Shown here piece after piece: positions 47,099-58,759 of a DNA stretch of 64,000 nucleotides. The notes beneath the pieces are model-generated. The model did no database searches, had not been told where the DNA came from, and worked only from the letters and a program-made list of their open reading frames with translations. The stretch is from Odiellus spinosus (taxonomy: Eukaryota; Arthropoda; Arachnida; Opiliones; Phalangiidae), in assembly GCA_963920705.1 (NCBI GenBank), contig OY987234.1, positions 19,177,794-19,241,793 of the forward strand. Direction: 5' to 3'. Each line of letters starts with the position of its first letter. Positions within the stretch are counted from its first letter, which is position 1. A program made the position numbers and the translations under genes.

Positions 47099-49936
47099 AT
47101 TTTTACGATTTGAATGAGTTCTGATCGAATCAGTTTTAACCCTAAACTAAATTATCTTGAGATTTGTCCTTTAAACTATATATGCTTCTTGGATATTCTT
47201 CAACCTCCCGGCTTGTTTCTTCGCTACGGTCCTTCTTATTTTGAGATGATGGATAACACAGTTTCTATTTGCGAAGGGTAAAATAAAATCTTCTTGCTAT
47301 GAAAAATAAAAAAAAAAATGAATAAAAAATATAAAAATTATTCAGTCCCCAAGGTTTAATATTTATTATAGAGAAAATTGAATATTATACAAAGTACATA
47401 GTGGGGAAATGCGGAATAAATTATGGATTAAATTTTGAAGCTGAGGATTAATTTTAATTAGAACGTCTAGACATTTTTTATGACATATATAATTTAGAAA
47501 AATCGATTTCATTTGTTTAGAGAGCTAGACTTTAAAGCCTTCATTACATAGTTTATGACTGAATTTTAATTATATGATTGGCTGAAATTCAAATATCTTT
47601 AACCCTATACTTCAGGATTTAAATATTAAATATTATATATTTCGAAGACATATAATTTTACTAAAATTTTGCTTGCAAGTTCTGAAAATCAATAAAAAAA
47701 TATGTTTTAGCTTTATTAAATTATTCCAATGACGATGCTGATTTCGGGGTTTTGAGTTTTTAAGCGAAGATTAAGGGATTTTGAGATTTTTATCCGGATT
47801 ATGAGGCTTTAAAATTTTTATTCAGAGCACGGACGAAGTGTAAGTGATTTTTAAAAATGATCAAGACTTCGGGTGTACTCGCTAAACCTAACCCTATTTT
47901 TCGAAAGATTTTTACATTTTTTTTTGGTCGTTCCTGAACCTCTAGCGTTTTGATTCTCATGGGAATAAAGGTCTTCTTTGGAATAAGAAAAAAGTCCTTT
48001 TTTTTCTCTCTGGCTCTTTGTTCCTGTATACGGCATTTGGTTTTTCTTTTTTTATCGACTCTTAACTTGACATTGCGATCCAAACTTGCAAAGGGTAGGG
48101 TTGAGCTGAACCTTTCGTGTAATGGTCTTAACACTAGCAGTATGTCTTAGCCTTCACTCCCTTCCTTCCTGGCGTTCTTATTCCCTTTTCTTTCGGAGCG
48201 CCGGTGGTGGGAAGTCGATTGTATAAGGAGAAGAACACGTTACTGATTAGGGACCAAATTTAATTAGGCGGACCTCTCAAGATTGGTTTATGCGTGGAGA
48301 TACACACCCCCTTCTTTTTTTCTTCTTCTTCTTCTGTCTTTTAGACCCTTTCCTCCATCCCTTTTCTTCCAGCGCTAACCTGACTGGACAATTTAGTCGG
48401 TACTAGAGACAAAGGCAGAAATAAGATTCGAATTTAACTATTAAACATAACCAGCAAAGTAATATTTAATATTTTATAATCGTCATTTTTTAAAACAAAA
48501 CTTGCGTCTTCAAAATGGTCGCCTGATTATTGTAGAACATACAATTGATTCTCGCTCATTTTGGGCACGAAATAAGGTCGTCTTTTTCGTGAAAGTACTT
48601 TTAATCTAGAAAGTCCTACCTTTCATATGAAAATTATCGTTAATTACGCTACTGAACAAAACAATTACTTTAACTATATGTCTTAACTATGATCTGGAAT
48701 GCTCGTGTCAGGAGAAACCCTTTTTTTTTCAATTTAAGTTCTTCTTTTAGTGATGTCAACTACTTCACCCTCTCCTACAGTCTTAGATTGGCTTTAATTC
48801 TGTGCTTATTGGAATTATGTCAAAATTGTTGGCTTGACGTGGTATGGCTTACCGTTAAAGGGAGTGTAAGAAGGATTATCAAATAGAAATAATAAACCTG
48901 AAAAAGTAATTAATATAAAGTTTGATAAAAATATCACGGAAAATGCAGCGAAACACTTTTTTAAATTTAAAATTACGCTAAGCCTAATTCTGTAGAAGAA
49001 GGGTAAGAGTTGTTTAACGACCTAATCGATTCGAGATTAATTTAAAGGTTCAAGTAATTACCTTTTTAACCTTTCCTTTAACCAATGATTATTGGAATAA
49101 TGTCAACTAGGTTGTCTTTCCATGGCATACTTTACTTTACCGTTAAGATTTTGCATTAAGGATCGAGTAGAAGATCGAGTAGACGCTGTTTTTCAGCCTA
49201 CAGGCTCGCCTTAATTCTGAGCAATTTCGTTTAATATATAAAAGGGGATAATTAAATTTCAGTAACACTCGTTTCTCTCTCCGCTTTTTACGGCCTCTAT
49301 CGCCTACAGTAGAATCATCTTTAGATTTCAGCGAGCTGGAAACTTCGTCACATTTTTGTCCCCGTGAATTTAGACGGAACACTCAAAGTTTGGTCGTTTT
49401 GAAATCTCAAATTGAATTTTATTGTTAAAAGTCGCCTAGTACTTCGCTGGCTTTTTCCACCCCCTTGTCTGTCCACTTGCCCCTGAAGCTTTGCTTTTTT
49501 TGATAGCTTCATTTATAAAAGTGCCTGTGTTTAAAAAGAGGCTAGATTAATTTGTTAACTTTGTTCACTTCTTTTTCAACCGTTACGTATCAAGGACTTC
49601 TTTTTTGGCCTCTAGTATCCCCCACTTTTTTAATTAAAGCAAATTTTAGGTCACTCGATTTGCATACTGATAACGGCGAGGAAAAATTCGTTTTGGGTCA
49701 TTTTAAAACCAAGAACGATACTTTTTAAGAGCGAGTTACCATATTTTCTGTTTAAATTACGTGGCTAACTACTTTGACCTAATTTTGACACTTTATTTTA
49801 GTAGTTATTAGCGTCGAGCTAATTTTAATTAATACTTTTAAAATTTAAAGTGTTAGGGACTTCGAAAGTCCATATTTTAATTATTTCACTACTGATAGAA
49901 CCAACTTTTGTCAGGTAGAATAACCGTATAGTCATT
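47099..49936. other. No gene seen
   Basis: AT-rich, with overlapping frames on opposite strands at 47799-48150 and no domains. A faint direct similarity (AAT(T/A)ATGTCAA...CCGTTAA) links about 48815-48860 and 49095-49145. Confidence 0.4.
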
Positions 49937-50122
49937 TTGTAATCACTGTAACAAGTCTGTAATCACACCGTAATCTCTACGTGATCCCTGTAGTCTTGTA
50001 ATCAGTGTTATCACACCGTAATCCTCGTAGTCTTCTTGTAATTAGTGTAATCACACCGTAATCGCTACGTAATCCTCGTAGTCTTCTCGTAATCAGTGTA
50101 ATCACACCGTAATCGCTAAGTT
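49937..50122 (+). repeat. GTAATC-rich minisatellite
   Basis: TCACACCGTAATC recurs four times, separated by CTACGTAATCCTCGTAGTC and TT(C/G)TAATCAGTG variants; unit about 50-60 bp. The longest, least diverged units are on the right. Confidence 0.85.
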
Positions 50123-52234
50123 ACGTACTTGTTCAAATTCTGGTGCGTCTTTTTCGTTCATTTTAGACTTAATTTTAATATTTTGCTCCACTTTTAAATT
50201 TCAAACCTTGTTTTTTTTTTAATATTATTTTCTGATCATCAATGGAACGATAAATCATTTTGTATTTGAAGTGGCTCAAATTTCTCGAAGCTCTTATTTA
50301 GCCTATTTTTGACATAATTTAATATAGCATCCTTCCTGAATGAGCTATATATACCTCTTTGGTGCCTTCAATCTTCATTATTGATTTAGGCTTAAAGTGA
50401 CGTGTGTATAATAACCCATCAAAGTTAATTTCTAAAGAAATATGGAAATATAATAAACATTTGATTATGGGTGGTAGTTATTTGAAATATCTCATCATTC
50501 TTGTTTCAAATTTTTATGGAAAGGGATTGAACTTGAGTCTAGAACTTGGAAGAGAAATCCAGTGGTTTTTTGTAGTAAAAGAAGATAATCCGTATTCTTT
50601 CCTACTTATTTATGAAGTTCACAGATTTTTGTAAACCGTAGATAGGCCTTGGTAATGAGTTTTGAGTTTTTACTAGAGATGTTAAGATTATATTATCTGA
50701 AAAGTGTATTCAGTGAGGCTAAAATGGCGATGATATTAAACCATATTATTTCCCGGCTTAACGTCGACCGAAAATTTCGTTTTATGGACACGATTCTGTT
50801 CCTCTATCGTCTCTCTGGCTTTAGGAAGGTATTAGGAATCGAGAAATATTTCCTTTATGTCCAAGGACATGGGGTGTCTGTATATATAGCAAGAATCTCA
50901 GGATGCCAAAGATTTTTCTCTCCTATATCTCTTTCTTCATTCTTTTTCTTCAGCCTCTTCTTTCCCTCATTCCCTCACTCAAAGTGATCGGATTCCGTGT
51001 CGACTCTTATTTTAGACCTATATATATTTCGTTGTCTCATTTTAAACGTTGTTCACACTATGGCTATAGTTTTGTAATCGGTAATTACAATGATATCTTT
51101 ATATACTTAAATTGCGTTCTCGAGTTCAAGATGGTTGGGAAAATATGAATTGAATTAGGGGTTTGAATAATTCGCATTATCAGATGTTGTGTCGAAAGTA
51201 TTTGCACTTGAATTGGATTTCATCAAAATGTAAAAAAAAACTAAAACAAATCAGAAGCGGATTGATACACTGTTAAAATTCATAAATAAGAAAGTAGATC
51301 CAGTGTCAACTTTCATTGAACCAGAATATATATTTCTATTAAAAATAGGGCTGTGGTGCGCACTTTTAAAAACTGAACTCACAGAACTCGAATGTACAAG
51401 GAATTCAAAAGTGTAAAAACCCCCTATGGAAAATGTTTTGAAATATATGTACTGTGAACGTAACCCACCACTTATTTCCAGCCCTTTCCCCGTTCATCTC
51501 GATCGCCATTGATGAAACGTAGATGTATAAAAATCCGGATTCGAATGGCCTCGGGTTAGAAGGGGTGGATGGGAATGTATCTTGTAACGTCTAGGATATC
51601 GAGAGTAGAAATCGTTGTTACTTTTGTTCCCAGGCTTGGGACTGATTTTTGCGATGCTTTGGGAAAATTTTCCACTTCGCTTTATTGTTATTATATAATC
51701 GTTTGTTGTTTTATTCGATCGTTTTGGTTTGGTTTGGAGAATGGGAACGGATTGTTCGAGAAAGAGCTTTAAGTCTTTTGTCCAGCCATTAATCCTGATG
51801 AAATGAAGATAGAAATATATATATATATACTCGTTTTCTATATGGTTTGTTTTCTTATCTAGGATTATAGCTTGTTACGAGATGAAATCTAAAACCGAGA
51901 ACGAGAATAACTTTCCCAATTTTATCGTGGTAACAAATATTGACGCACTCTTCCTATTACTGTCATTTCCAATTAGTTGTAAGAGTTTTGATGCAAGAGT
52001 ATATAATTCTGTGCCAGATGAGCAAATATACAAAGTTAAACCTCGTAAAAAGTGTAGTAGCTGTCAATTTCAATTCCAATATTTTATCAGCAAAAGTTTT
52101 ATTTTAGAAATTTAATTGGAAAGTTTGACATTGCATCTCGCTGGAGATTCAATCTGGAATATGTAGACTATCAATAACTTAAGGAGAAGTAGTTTAGTTT
52201 AGATTTAACTACTTGAAGATCGATTATAGGAACG
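50123..52234. other. No gene seen
   Basis: Short frames at 50404-51148, 51569-51772 and 51882-52115 show no domain or plausible splice pattern. One decayed MITE relative lies at 51.4 kb. Confidence 0.45.
51355..51427. repeat. Decayed relative of the 162-bp MITE at 5.6 kb
   Basis: CACTTTTAAAAACTGAACTC, AGAACTCGAATGTACAAGG and AATTCAAAAGTGT recall the inner part of the 5564-5725 element, with CACTTTT and AAAAGTG as inverted ends. The outer ends are poor. Confidence 0.35.
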
Positions 52235-52462
52235 CATCTTTCAAGTTAGGCTTAGTAATTGCGCGAAATAGTCATTCGAATTAGGCAGTTGAATGTATCA
52301 AGTTAAGTTATGTAACTGTGGGAAACTAATATTTCAAATTAGGCTTAGCTATTGTGGATAGGAATCTTTAAAGTTAGGCTTAACGACTGATGGACATTAT
52401 CTATCAAATTAGGCTTAGCAACTTAGGAAACTAATCTTTGAAGTTAGGCTTAGTGGCTTTCA
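52235..52462 (+). repeat. Second, looser TTAGGCTTAG repeat cluster
   Basis: (A/T)CAA(A/G)TTAGGCTTAG(C/T)-type units recur near 52243, 52340, 52372, 52408 and 52441, with GGAAACTAAT and similar linkers between them. Spacing is about 30-100 bp and irregular. It shares the core, but not the linker, with the array at 12.5-13.4 kb. Confidence 0.75.
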
Positions 52463-54078
52463 AATTATTCTTGGCACCGTCAAAAATAATTGGTAGGTTT
52501 AATCTTGATTTAAAGACTTCGCTTATTATTCGGTTTCATCCAACCATGTTATCGAGTTCTTATTAAGTAGAAATATGAGACGAGTTTCTTTGGAGAGAAG
52601 TATAGTCAAAACAGCGTAATGGAAACCTTTTGAAGGGAAGAAAAATCCTTCAGAGTCTTACTAGCGGTGTGGAGAAACTAGTAGCCTAGAATAGTTCTTC
52701 GATCATTAACGACATAGACGAGAGTGGCGGATGGATCGGCTGGCTCTCTAGAGGTCGGAATAGCTTACGTCGAACGAAAAGAAAAACTATCAGAGTCGTA
52801 CACGGTACACGCGACGGATAGATATAACAGTTTCTCGGAGCGGCGAAAGTGAATGTTGTAGTAGTCGAGGTCAATTCCGTAATTATCTTGGACGATGTTC
52901 TTCCATTACAATCGCTTGACTGCAGCTTCCTCCGCCCATCTTCTTTCTCTCTCTCTCTCTCTCCCTTCACTCGTTTCCTCTCTCGATTACCCTCTTTTTC
53001 TTTCCGTCGTAAACAACATCCCCTTTATACGTAGTTGTATATATCTATACTATTTTAGTGGCAAGCTTGATACCATATAGCTAAGGTTTCTTCTTAGAAT
53101 TATCTACGCGATCTGAGAAGCCTAAAAAAAAAACTTTTCACTCTCTTACTGTTTTTGTAAAGGTGCGTGAAATATCCGTACGTCTGGATAAGAATGAATG
53201 TGCTCTGGGGTTCTATAATTATCAGTCTAAGGCCTAATTCAAGTATTTAAGGGTATTGTTGCTATAATTGTATTTATTGTCCGAGACCCTTTAAAGTTAA
53301 GTAGAATGGGACTTGGGGAGGGGTTAACTTGACTGGAATTTTCCATCTCATTTTAATGTTTCGTAAAAAACATTCTGTATGATCGCGAAGTACCAGTGTT
53401 TGAAACAGGTCTGTTTTAAAGGGAAGGTAAAAAGGAAATGAGCTTTAGTGCGATTCAAAGAGTGTGGGGAATTGATTAAGCTAAAGGTGTGCTGAATTTT
53501 GATTAGTCGGAGGTTCTCCTTTGAATTCTACAAGAACATCAGGTTTCTGATTTCTTATACTATACAGAGACACTTCCTGAGTGTTTACTATGCAAATATC
53601 TCTTAATTTTAGAAGCAGAACCAATGAAACATCAATTTATTATCCTCTTCATCCTCCCTTTGAACCGATTTTTTTGTTGCAAAAATTTCGATGCGAAATA
53701 AATTAAGTGGAAAATTCGGTTCAAAAATTAACAACAAAGATCCTATATCCACTCTAATGTTAAAACTTCTTATATCAATAAAATTACGATCTCGTTATAC
53801 ATTTTCGGGCCCAAGCACTTTATTCCCTGTAGTACAAATTTGAATATTTGATGTTTTGCTCGTTTCTTTATATATATTTTTTTAAATCTTTTTTTACTTT
53901 TCAAGAAGCCTTCGGGTATCGAAAAGTATTGCGCAGATAGTGCGTGGCTGGTTTCTGTGATCTAGAATCTTTAATTCGAATTTTGGCCGAGAACTGTGGT
54001 TCACGCGTTACGGACAATAGAGAATGAAATCGCCTGTAACTAAACTAATTAGTGTAGACGTCATGATAATAATTTAAA
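52463..54078. other. No supported gene; CpG-richer pocket at 52.7-53.0 kb
   Basis: The pocket carries CGGCGAAAGTG and CGACGGATAG text plus the TC run at 52946. It lies about 5.8 kb upstream of the Ig exon on the coding side and could be a promoter region, but no first exon with a signal peptide and matching phase-1 donor was found. Confidence 0.35.
52946..52963. repeat. (TC)n run inside a CpG-richer pocket
   Basis: A TC/GA dinucleotide run lies within 52700-53000, which is richer in CpG than its neighbours. GAGA-type runs near CpG pockets are common at arthropod promoters, but no TATA/Inr pair or coding start is convincing here. Confidence 0.6.
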
Positions 54079-54246
54079 AGCTACGTTCACACTGGCACTT
54101 TGGAAACTTTTTCAAACCGTTTCGAATGTTCAAATCGACTTTTCAAGATATTAATTTGGTTTCGTGAACCCCAAAATTTTGTGATTTTTGACCTTTCCAA
54201 AACGGTTAAAAACGGTTTCGAAGTCTTAAGTGTGAACGCAGTTGTA
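54079..54246. mobile_element. Short inverted-repeat element, family P copy 1
   Basis: ACGTTCACACT at the left pairs with AGTGTGAACGC at the right. Interior CAAACCGTTTCGAA and AAAACGGTTTCGAAG are near-inverted. Flanking duplication not resolved. Confidence 0.55.
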
Positions 54247-54851
54247 GAGGATTATTACTATATTTTCCCGAAATGAGATTCTTGACGTCAGGACAGATGA
54301 AAAACCCGGTTACAATTTAAAACAAAATAGAGATATTAAAACGTGTGAATTGAGTCATGAAGGATTATAAAATCAAGTTTAAAGTTAATTGTAAAACTCC
54401 CGCGAAAATTGTCTAAATGGTACAAAAATGGAAACAATTCCAAATTATGCAAAAATGGTCCAAGTGAAAAATTTCGTTCTAAATGTTATAACTGGTCCAA
54501 GTGTGAACCTTCTCGAAAAGTATATGCTTCGTCTTAATCTTGTTAAACTTCTAGAAGGAGTTCCGAGGGAAATTAAAAGTAAAAGTTAAGGGGATGGGAT
54601 AAAAAGAAACCTAATGCAATATTCATGAACGAGAATTCTAACTTTTTTTTTTTCTTGCTTCCATAACATAACGGATCATGTTCGTATAAATGCAAATTAG
54701 TTTAGCTAAATTTCTCGTTTACCCTTTATATAGCGACGCAACACGAATCGTTTTATCGTGTTTGTATTAAATGGCTAATTTAAATTTGAAAGAAATAGGT
54801 ATTTTATTAGTTCTGACTTGTGACTTCTATTAAGTACCACGCAGTTGTACA

Positions 54852-55136
54852 ATCTCCTAGGTATACACCGATTGCACCATTAGAAAGAAGACATTCCCTA
54901 GATTATTTTAAAATAATAAAATCCTGCCTCGCCACTAATAGAAATAAAGCAAAATTTCCAAAAATGGACCATATCTTAAAATTTTCGTAACTTTTCTCTA
55001 CAATCTCCTAGGCATAAACCGATTGCACCATTAGAAAGTAGACATTCCCTAGATTATTTTAAAATAATAAAATCCTGCCTCGCCACTCGAAAAAGATGCA
55101 TCGCCTTTAATAGAAATAGAGCAAAATTTCCAAAAA
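54852..55136 (+). repeat. Diverged pair of the 178-bp satellite unit
   Basis: CTCCTAGG(T/C)ATA(C/A)ACCGATTGCACC and GAAAG(A/T)AGACATTCCCTAG occur twice here, matching the array at 7.3-8.0 kb with shorter units and many differences. The satellite is therefore dispersed as well as arrayed. Confidence 0.85.
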
Positions 55137-57176
55137 ATTACTCATAGTGGTTAGTCCCCTTCATCTCAGATTTCCCATAGAATCAAGGTGAAATTCACTT
55201 CTGATCGACTTCTGAACACAAATCAATACGAAATTTAAAATATAGTTTAATGGTTGTTACTTTTAACTAAGTTTTTACTGAGGCGGAGGGATAAACAATG
55301 TTAAATCAAATCAGTAAAAATATTTTTTGTCCAACTAAAACCTTCAAACATGTTTACTACCCTAATGGAAATAATTTGAGAAGGCTCGATTAATAATTTT
55401 TTTTTTCTCTTTCTAAAAAGATTGGTCTTTATCTCATCCTGCCAAAAACAATAAAAACCAATCAATGAGGCTTACAAAAAAACCTTAAATTGGCAAAGTG
55501 AAAGAAATTTCTCTTCTCTTTCACTCTTGGGAGAGAGAAATGGGTTTACCAGCTGGAGGCGACACGTGCCACCGCATTTTGGCGCGAAATCTTTTTCCCT
55601 GAATTCCTATATGGCTCGTGCGTGCCACAAATCGACCTATACTAATCCTTGGCTTCTGGAAGATAAAAAAAGGTTTTTTTTTCTTCCTTTGACGATATTT
55701 AATTTTCTACCCCAGCTGCTTATACGCTATGGGTCATGCCTTAGGTACGAAAAAGAGGCGCGGTCTAATTACGTTCCACGTATACTCGTCAGTTATAATA
55801 AGGTTGGAAAATGGTATTTGGTTTCAACACTGCTTGTGTCTCGCGTGTACAAAATTTAGGGTGTAACGCTGCGTGGTCTTTACGCCGTGAATAATTAAAA
55901 GGTCCCCGATGTGTCTCTTAATTACTAAGAAGCCCTGCAGACTATAAAACGCTCAGTGCACACAAACCCTAGAGCTTAGGATGGGAAACGAATCTAGCGA
56001 TGTATATATAACCTAATTACGTTCACACTCACGCGCTGCTTTGACGCGAAATCGTGTCTAATCGTGGTACCACGAATCCTGGGGCCAAAGTTGTATGTCT
56101 TTTTATAAGTTTTAATTAATATAGGGTATTTGTAGCAATTAAGAAATATTCTTATTGTTATAAATCGTGCTCTAAAGATGTACACTGCTTAGGATTCCAA
56201 AATGATAATCAGACATTACTATTTACACTTAATTCACGTGAAGTATTAAGAGGGAAAACTTGAATTCGTGTTTTAGCGTGAGTTAGTTGGAGTTCCCGTT
56301 AGAGAAGCGTCTTCAAGAGATGTGCCTTGATGGCACCGAAGAGATCTGTCTAGAAGTTGCTCAGACAACTATGTCAAGTTAGGAAATGTGCCTTGAAGGT
56401 GACGAAGAGATCTGTCTTGAAGTTGCCCAGACAACTGGATGTACTGATTTCCAAGTTGTCGCACGTACTATAGTATCCACTATGTACTTAATTTTATGGC
56501 CCAATAATTAGAATTTCAGAGTCCGAACGTATACTCTGTCCAAAACCAGCATCGTTATAAATCCCGGGGCTCTTGTCCCATAATGAAGTATATTCTGTCA
56601 TCTTTTTCCCCTCAACATTCTCGACACCCGCCATCGTGTTCTTGACGTTGTGGTTCAATATTATTTCTCCCTTATTATCCTAAAGAGTAAAGGAAGATTT
56701 GGCAACAGTACTCTTTATTTACTATAGTCAGAATCAGTTGAGATTCTAGCACGGACAACGCTACACTTCCGGTTGTCTTAAATATAGGAAGATATACATA
56801 TCCTACCTATATAGCTCTGCAGAACGTGCCGAAATTTCAAACTGATTCCGACTGTAAAATGATATTATTTTTTGCTCTTAGGGAGTGGTTCTTTTCTTTA
56901 GTTTTTTTCCCCTTATTCTGCTATTATATTCCCCGTAATAATCATTTCATTTATTTCTATTGTTCTCCTGTGACTGATGTTTAGGCGGTTATTAAATGTG
57001 TCGAGAATGGGGAGCGATTCAGATAATTTTAATGGTAAGGAAATTACCCTCGTGATATTGAGCAGTAAAAAACGACCATGGGTGTGTCTCACCTCACTGT
57101 AAGTCCTTCAGTATTCTATCAGATTTTATTTCGGCGAAAATGGCATCATTTAGTCACCGAGGCTTTAAAATAACCG
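55137..57176. other. No supported gene
   Basis: A 110-codon frame at 55527-55859 shows no domain. Contains the two-copy repeat at 56.3 kb. Pyrimidine tracts ending in AG occur near 57118, but no exon follows. Confidence 0.4.
56320..56436 (+). repeat. Two-copy direct repeat, about 51-bp unit at 66-bp spacing, frame-compatible
   Basis: ATGTGCCTTGA(T/A)GG starts copies at 56320 and 56386, each continuing through CGAAGAGATCTGTCT and AGAAGTTGC(T/C)CAGACAACT or its near match. Read from each ATG the units give MCLDGTEEICLEVAQTT and MCLEGDEEICLEVAQTT. The first reaches a stop soon after; the second runs about 41 codons. No family is recognised and the frame is too short to call a gene. Confidence 0.6.
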
Positions 57177-58701
57177 GAAATGGCTCTAAGTTTAAAATTC
57201 GTATTCAAATTTAGCGCCATTTGGAAAATTCGTATTTAGCGCGCGTCGAATTTAATCAGGAACTAGAAAATATTGGTGATTTTATTGACGTATGCGAACG
57301 TAATCGTCTTTTAGCCACTTCCAGTTGAAAAAAAAAAACTATTTTAATAACCTTGTTAGTCATTACCGAGGGGAAAATGTAACGGATTACATTTTGGTGT
57401 TTTAAATTTACGCGGGAAAAACGTGAACCAAATTTTAGTAGCGCCATCTTCTGGGGAAAAAACGCAAAATTCGTCAATGCGTCACGCCACGTAATAGCGC
57501 TGCTCTTTCTTTACGAACGGCCGCCGCGTCAGCTTTCGTCTACGCGCCATCTTTTCATTTTCTTCGTGAAGAAGTTGTGTTAGCTCAGCCTCGAATTGTG
57601 ATTCTTTTTTTAATGGTTTTTATTGTAAGAAGTTTAGTATTTCGCGTATAATTATTTTTCAAGAGTGAACTGGGGAATTTGAATGTAATTATGTTCTTGA
57701 ATAAGAAGTTTTTTCATTATTCGTAATTTCGAATTAAGACGAACAAACGGCAGGGAGCTACCGAGTCGCCATTCTCGTAAAATCATGGAATTCTGAGTAA
57801 GCTTAACTGTATTATTATAAACCTAATACCCGAGAGCTTAAGTTAACCCTTTGCTAATTAATATCTCAACACTAGCGCATATTAAAATGCCAACTATTCA
57901 TTAAATAAGAAATGCGGGTTGCCAAATGACTCTAAATTTAAAATACATAGTTTTCGATAAAGGGGCAAAAGAAAATTCTACCCCTCTTTCCCAACAGGGT
58001 TGCCATGAGCTTGTGAGTGCAGATCTAAGCAGATCAGTTCCAAAAATGAACTGCTAGCCTTTCTCTCTGCTTCAGTTTGCACTCACAAATGATTGGTAAC
58101 ACTGGGGGAACGGAATTTACCTATTATAGTGAAAACTATGTATTAGTATTCAAATTTAGCCCGATTTGGAAATTTGCGCGGGAAAGACATTAATCCCAAA
58201 TTTTAGTAGCGCCATCTTCTGGGGGAAAAAACGCAAAATTCGTCAATGCGGCACGCCACGTAATAGCTAGGAATATAATATAGTGCCCCCCTTCACGTGT
58301 CCCCTTTCATCCTCCTAGATAAGAGCGCCGCTTTCTTTACGAACGGCCGCGTCGCCTTTCATCTAGGCCGCCATTTTGACATTTATTTTCGTGATGATGA
58401 AGTTGTGTTAGGTCAGCCTCGAATTGCGATTCTTTTTTTGAAGGTTTTAATGTAAGAAGTTTTGTATTTCGCGTATGATTATTTTTTTGAGAGTTAACTG
58501 GGAATTTGAATGCAATTATGTCCTTAAATAAGGAGCGGGTACATCGTACAGATTTTTCTTTATTCGTAATTTCGAATTAATACAAGCAACGGCAGGGAGC
58601 TACCGAATCGCCATTCGAGTAGTAGCTTGGAATTCTGAGTAAGCTTAACCTAATACCCGAGAGTTCAGGTTAACCCTTGGCTAATTAATTTCTCAACTTA
58701 A
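57177..58701 (+). repeat. Direct duplication of about 0.8 kb just upstream of the Ig exon
   Basis: Unit 1 (about 57177-57890) and unit 2 (about 57916-58701) share long blocks in the same order. These include AGTAGCGCCATCTTCTGG, ACGCCACGTAATAGC, TTTCTTTACGAACGGCCG, a GTTGTGTTAG segment, GGCAGGGAGCTACCGA and GAATTCTGAGTAAGCTTAA. Unit 1 has about 200 bp absent from unit 2. Unit 2 carries a foldback insertion (57946-58140) and about 55 extra bases near 58268-58325. The blocks are CpG-richer than their surroundings and contain GCCAT-type motifs (CGCCATCTT, GCCGCCATTTTG) resembling YY1/Pho sites. They could be a duplicated promoter or just a repeat; no exon was recognised in them. Confidence 0.75.
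57946..58140. mobile_element. Short foldback MITE with TA target duplication
   Basis: Termini CATAGTTTTC and GAAAACTATG are inverted repeats flanked by TA at 57944-57945 and 58141-58142. Inner inverted segments TTGTGAGTGCA and TGCACTCACAA, then CAGTTC and GAACTG, give arms of roughly 95 bp with mismatches. TA duplication and size suggest a Tc1/mariner-type non-autonomous element. The parallel unit upstream lacks it, giving an empty-site comparison. Confidence 0.65.
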
Positions 58702-58759
58702 TAGTGTGAATAATTATTAAAGCGTGTATTGAGTTTAATTGATTTTGTATTTATTTCAG

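Noticed and set aside
52895-53080. Possible signal-peptide first exon for the Ig gene (MFFHYNRLTAASS...)
   Set aside because: The hydrophobic run comes from the TC repeat, and the only nearby donor (GTAAAC) is phase 0, not the phase 1 needed.
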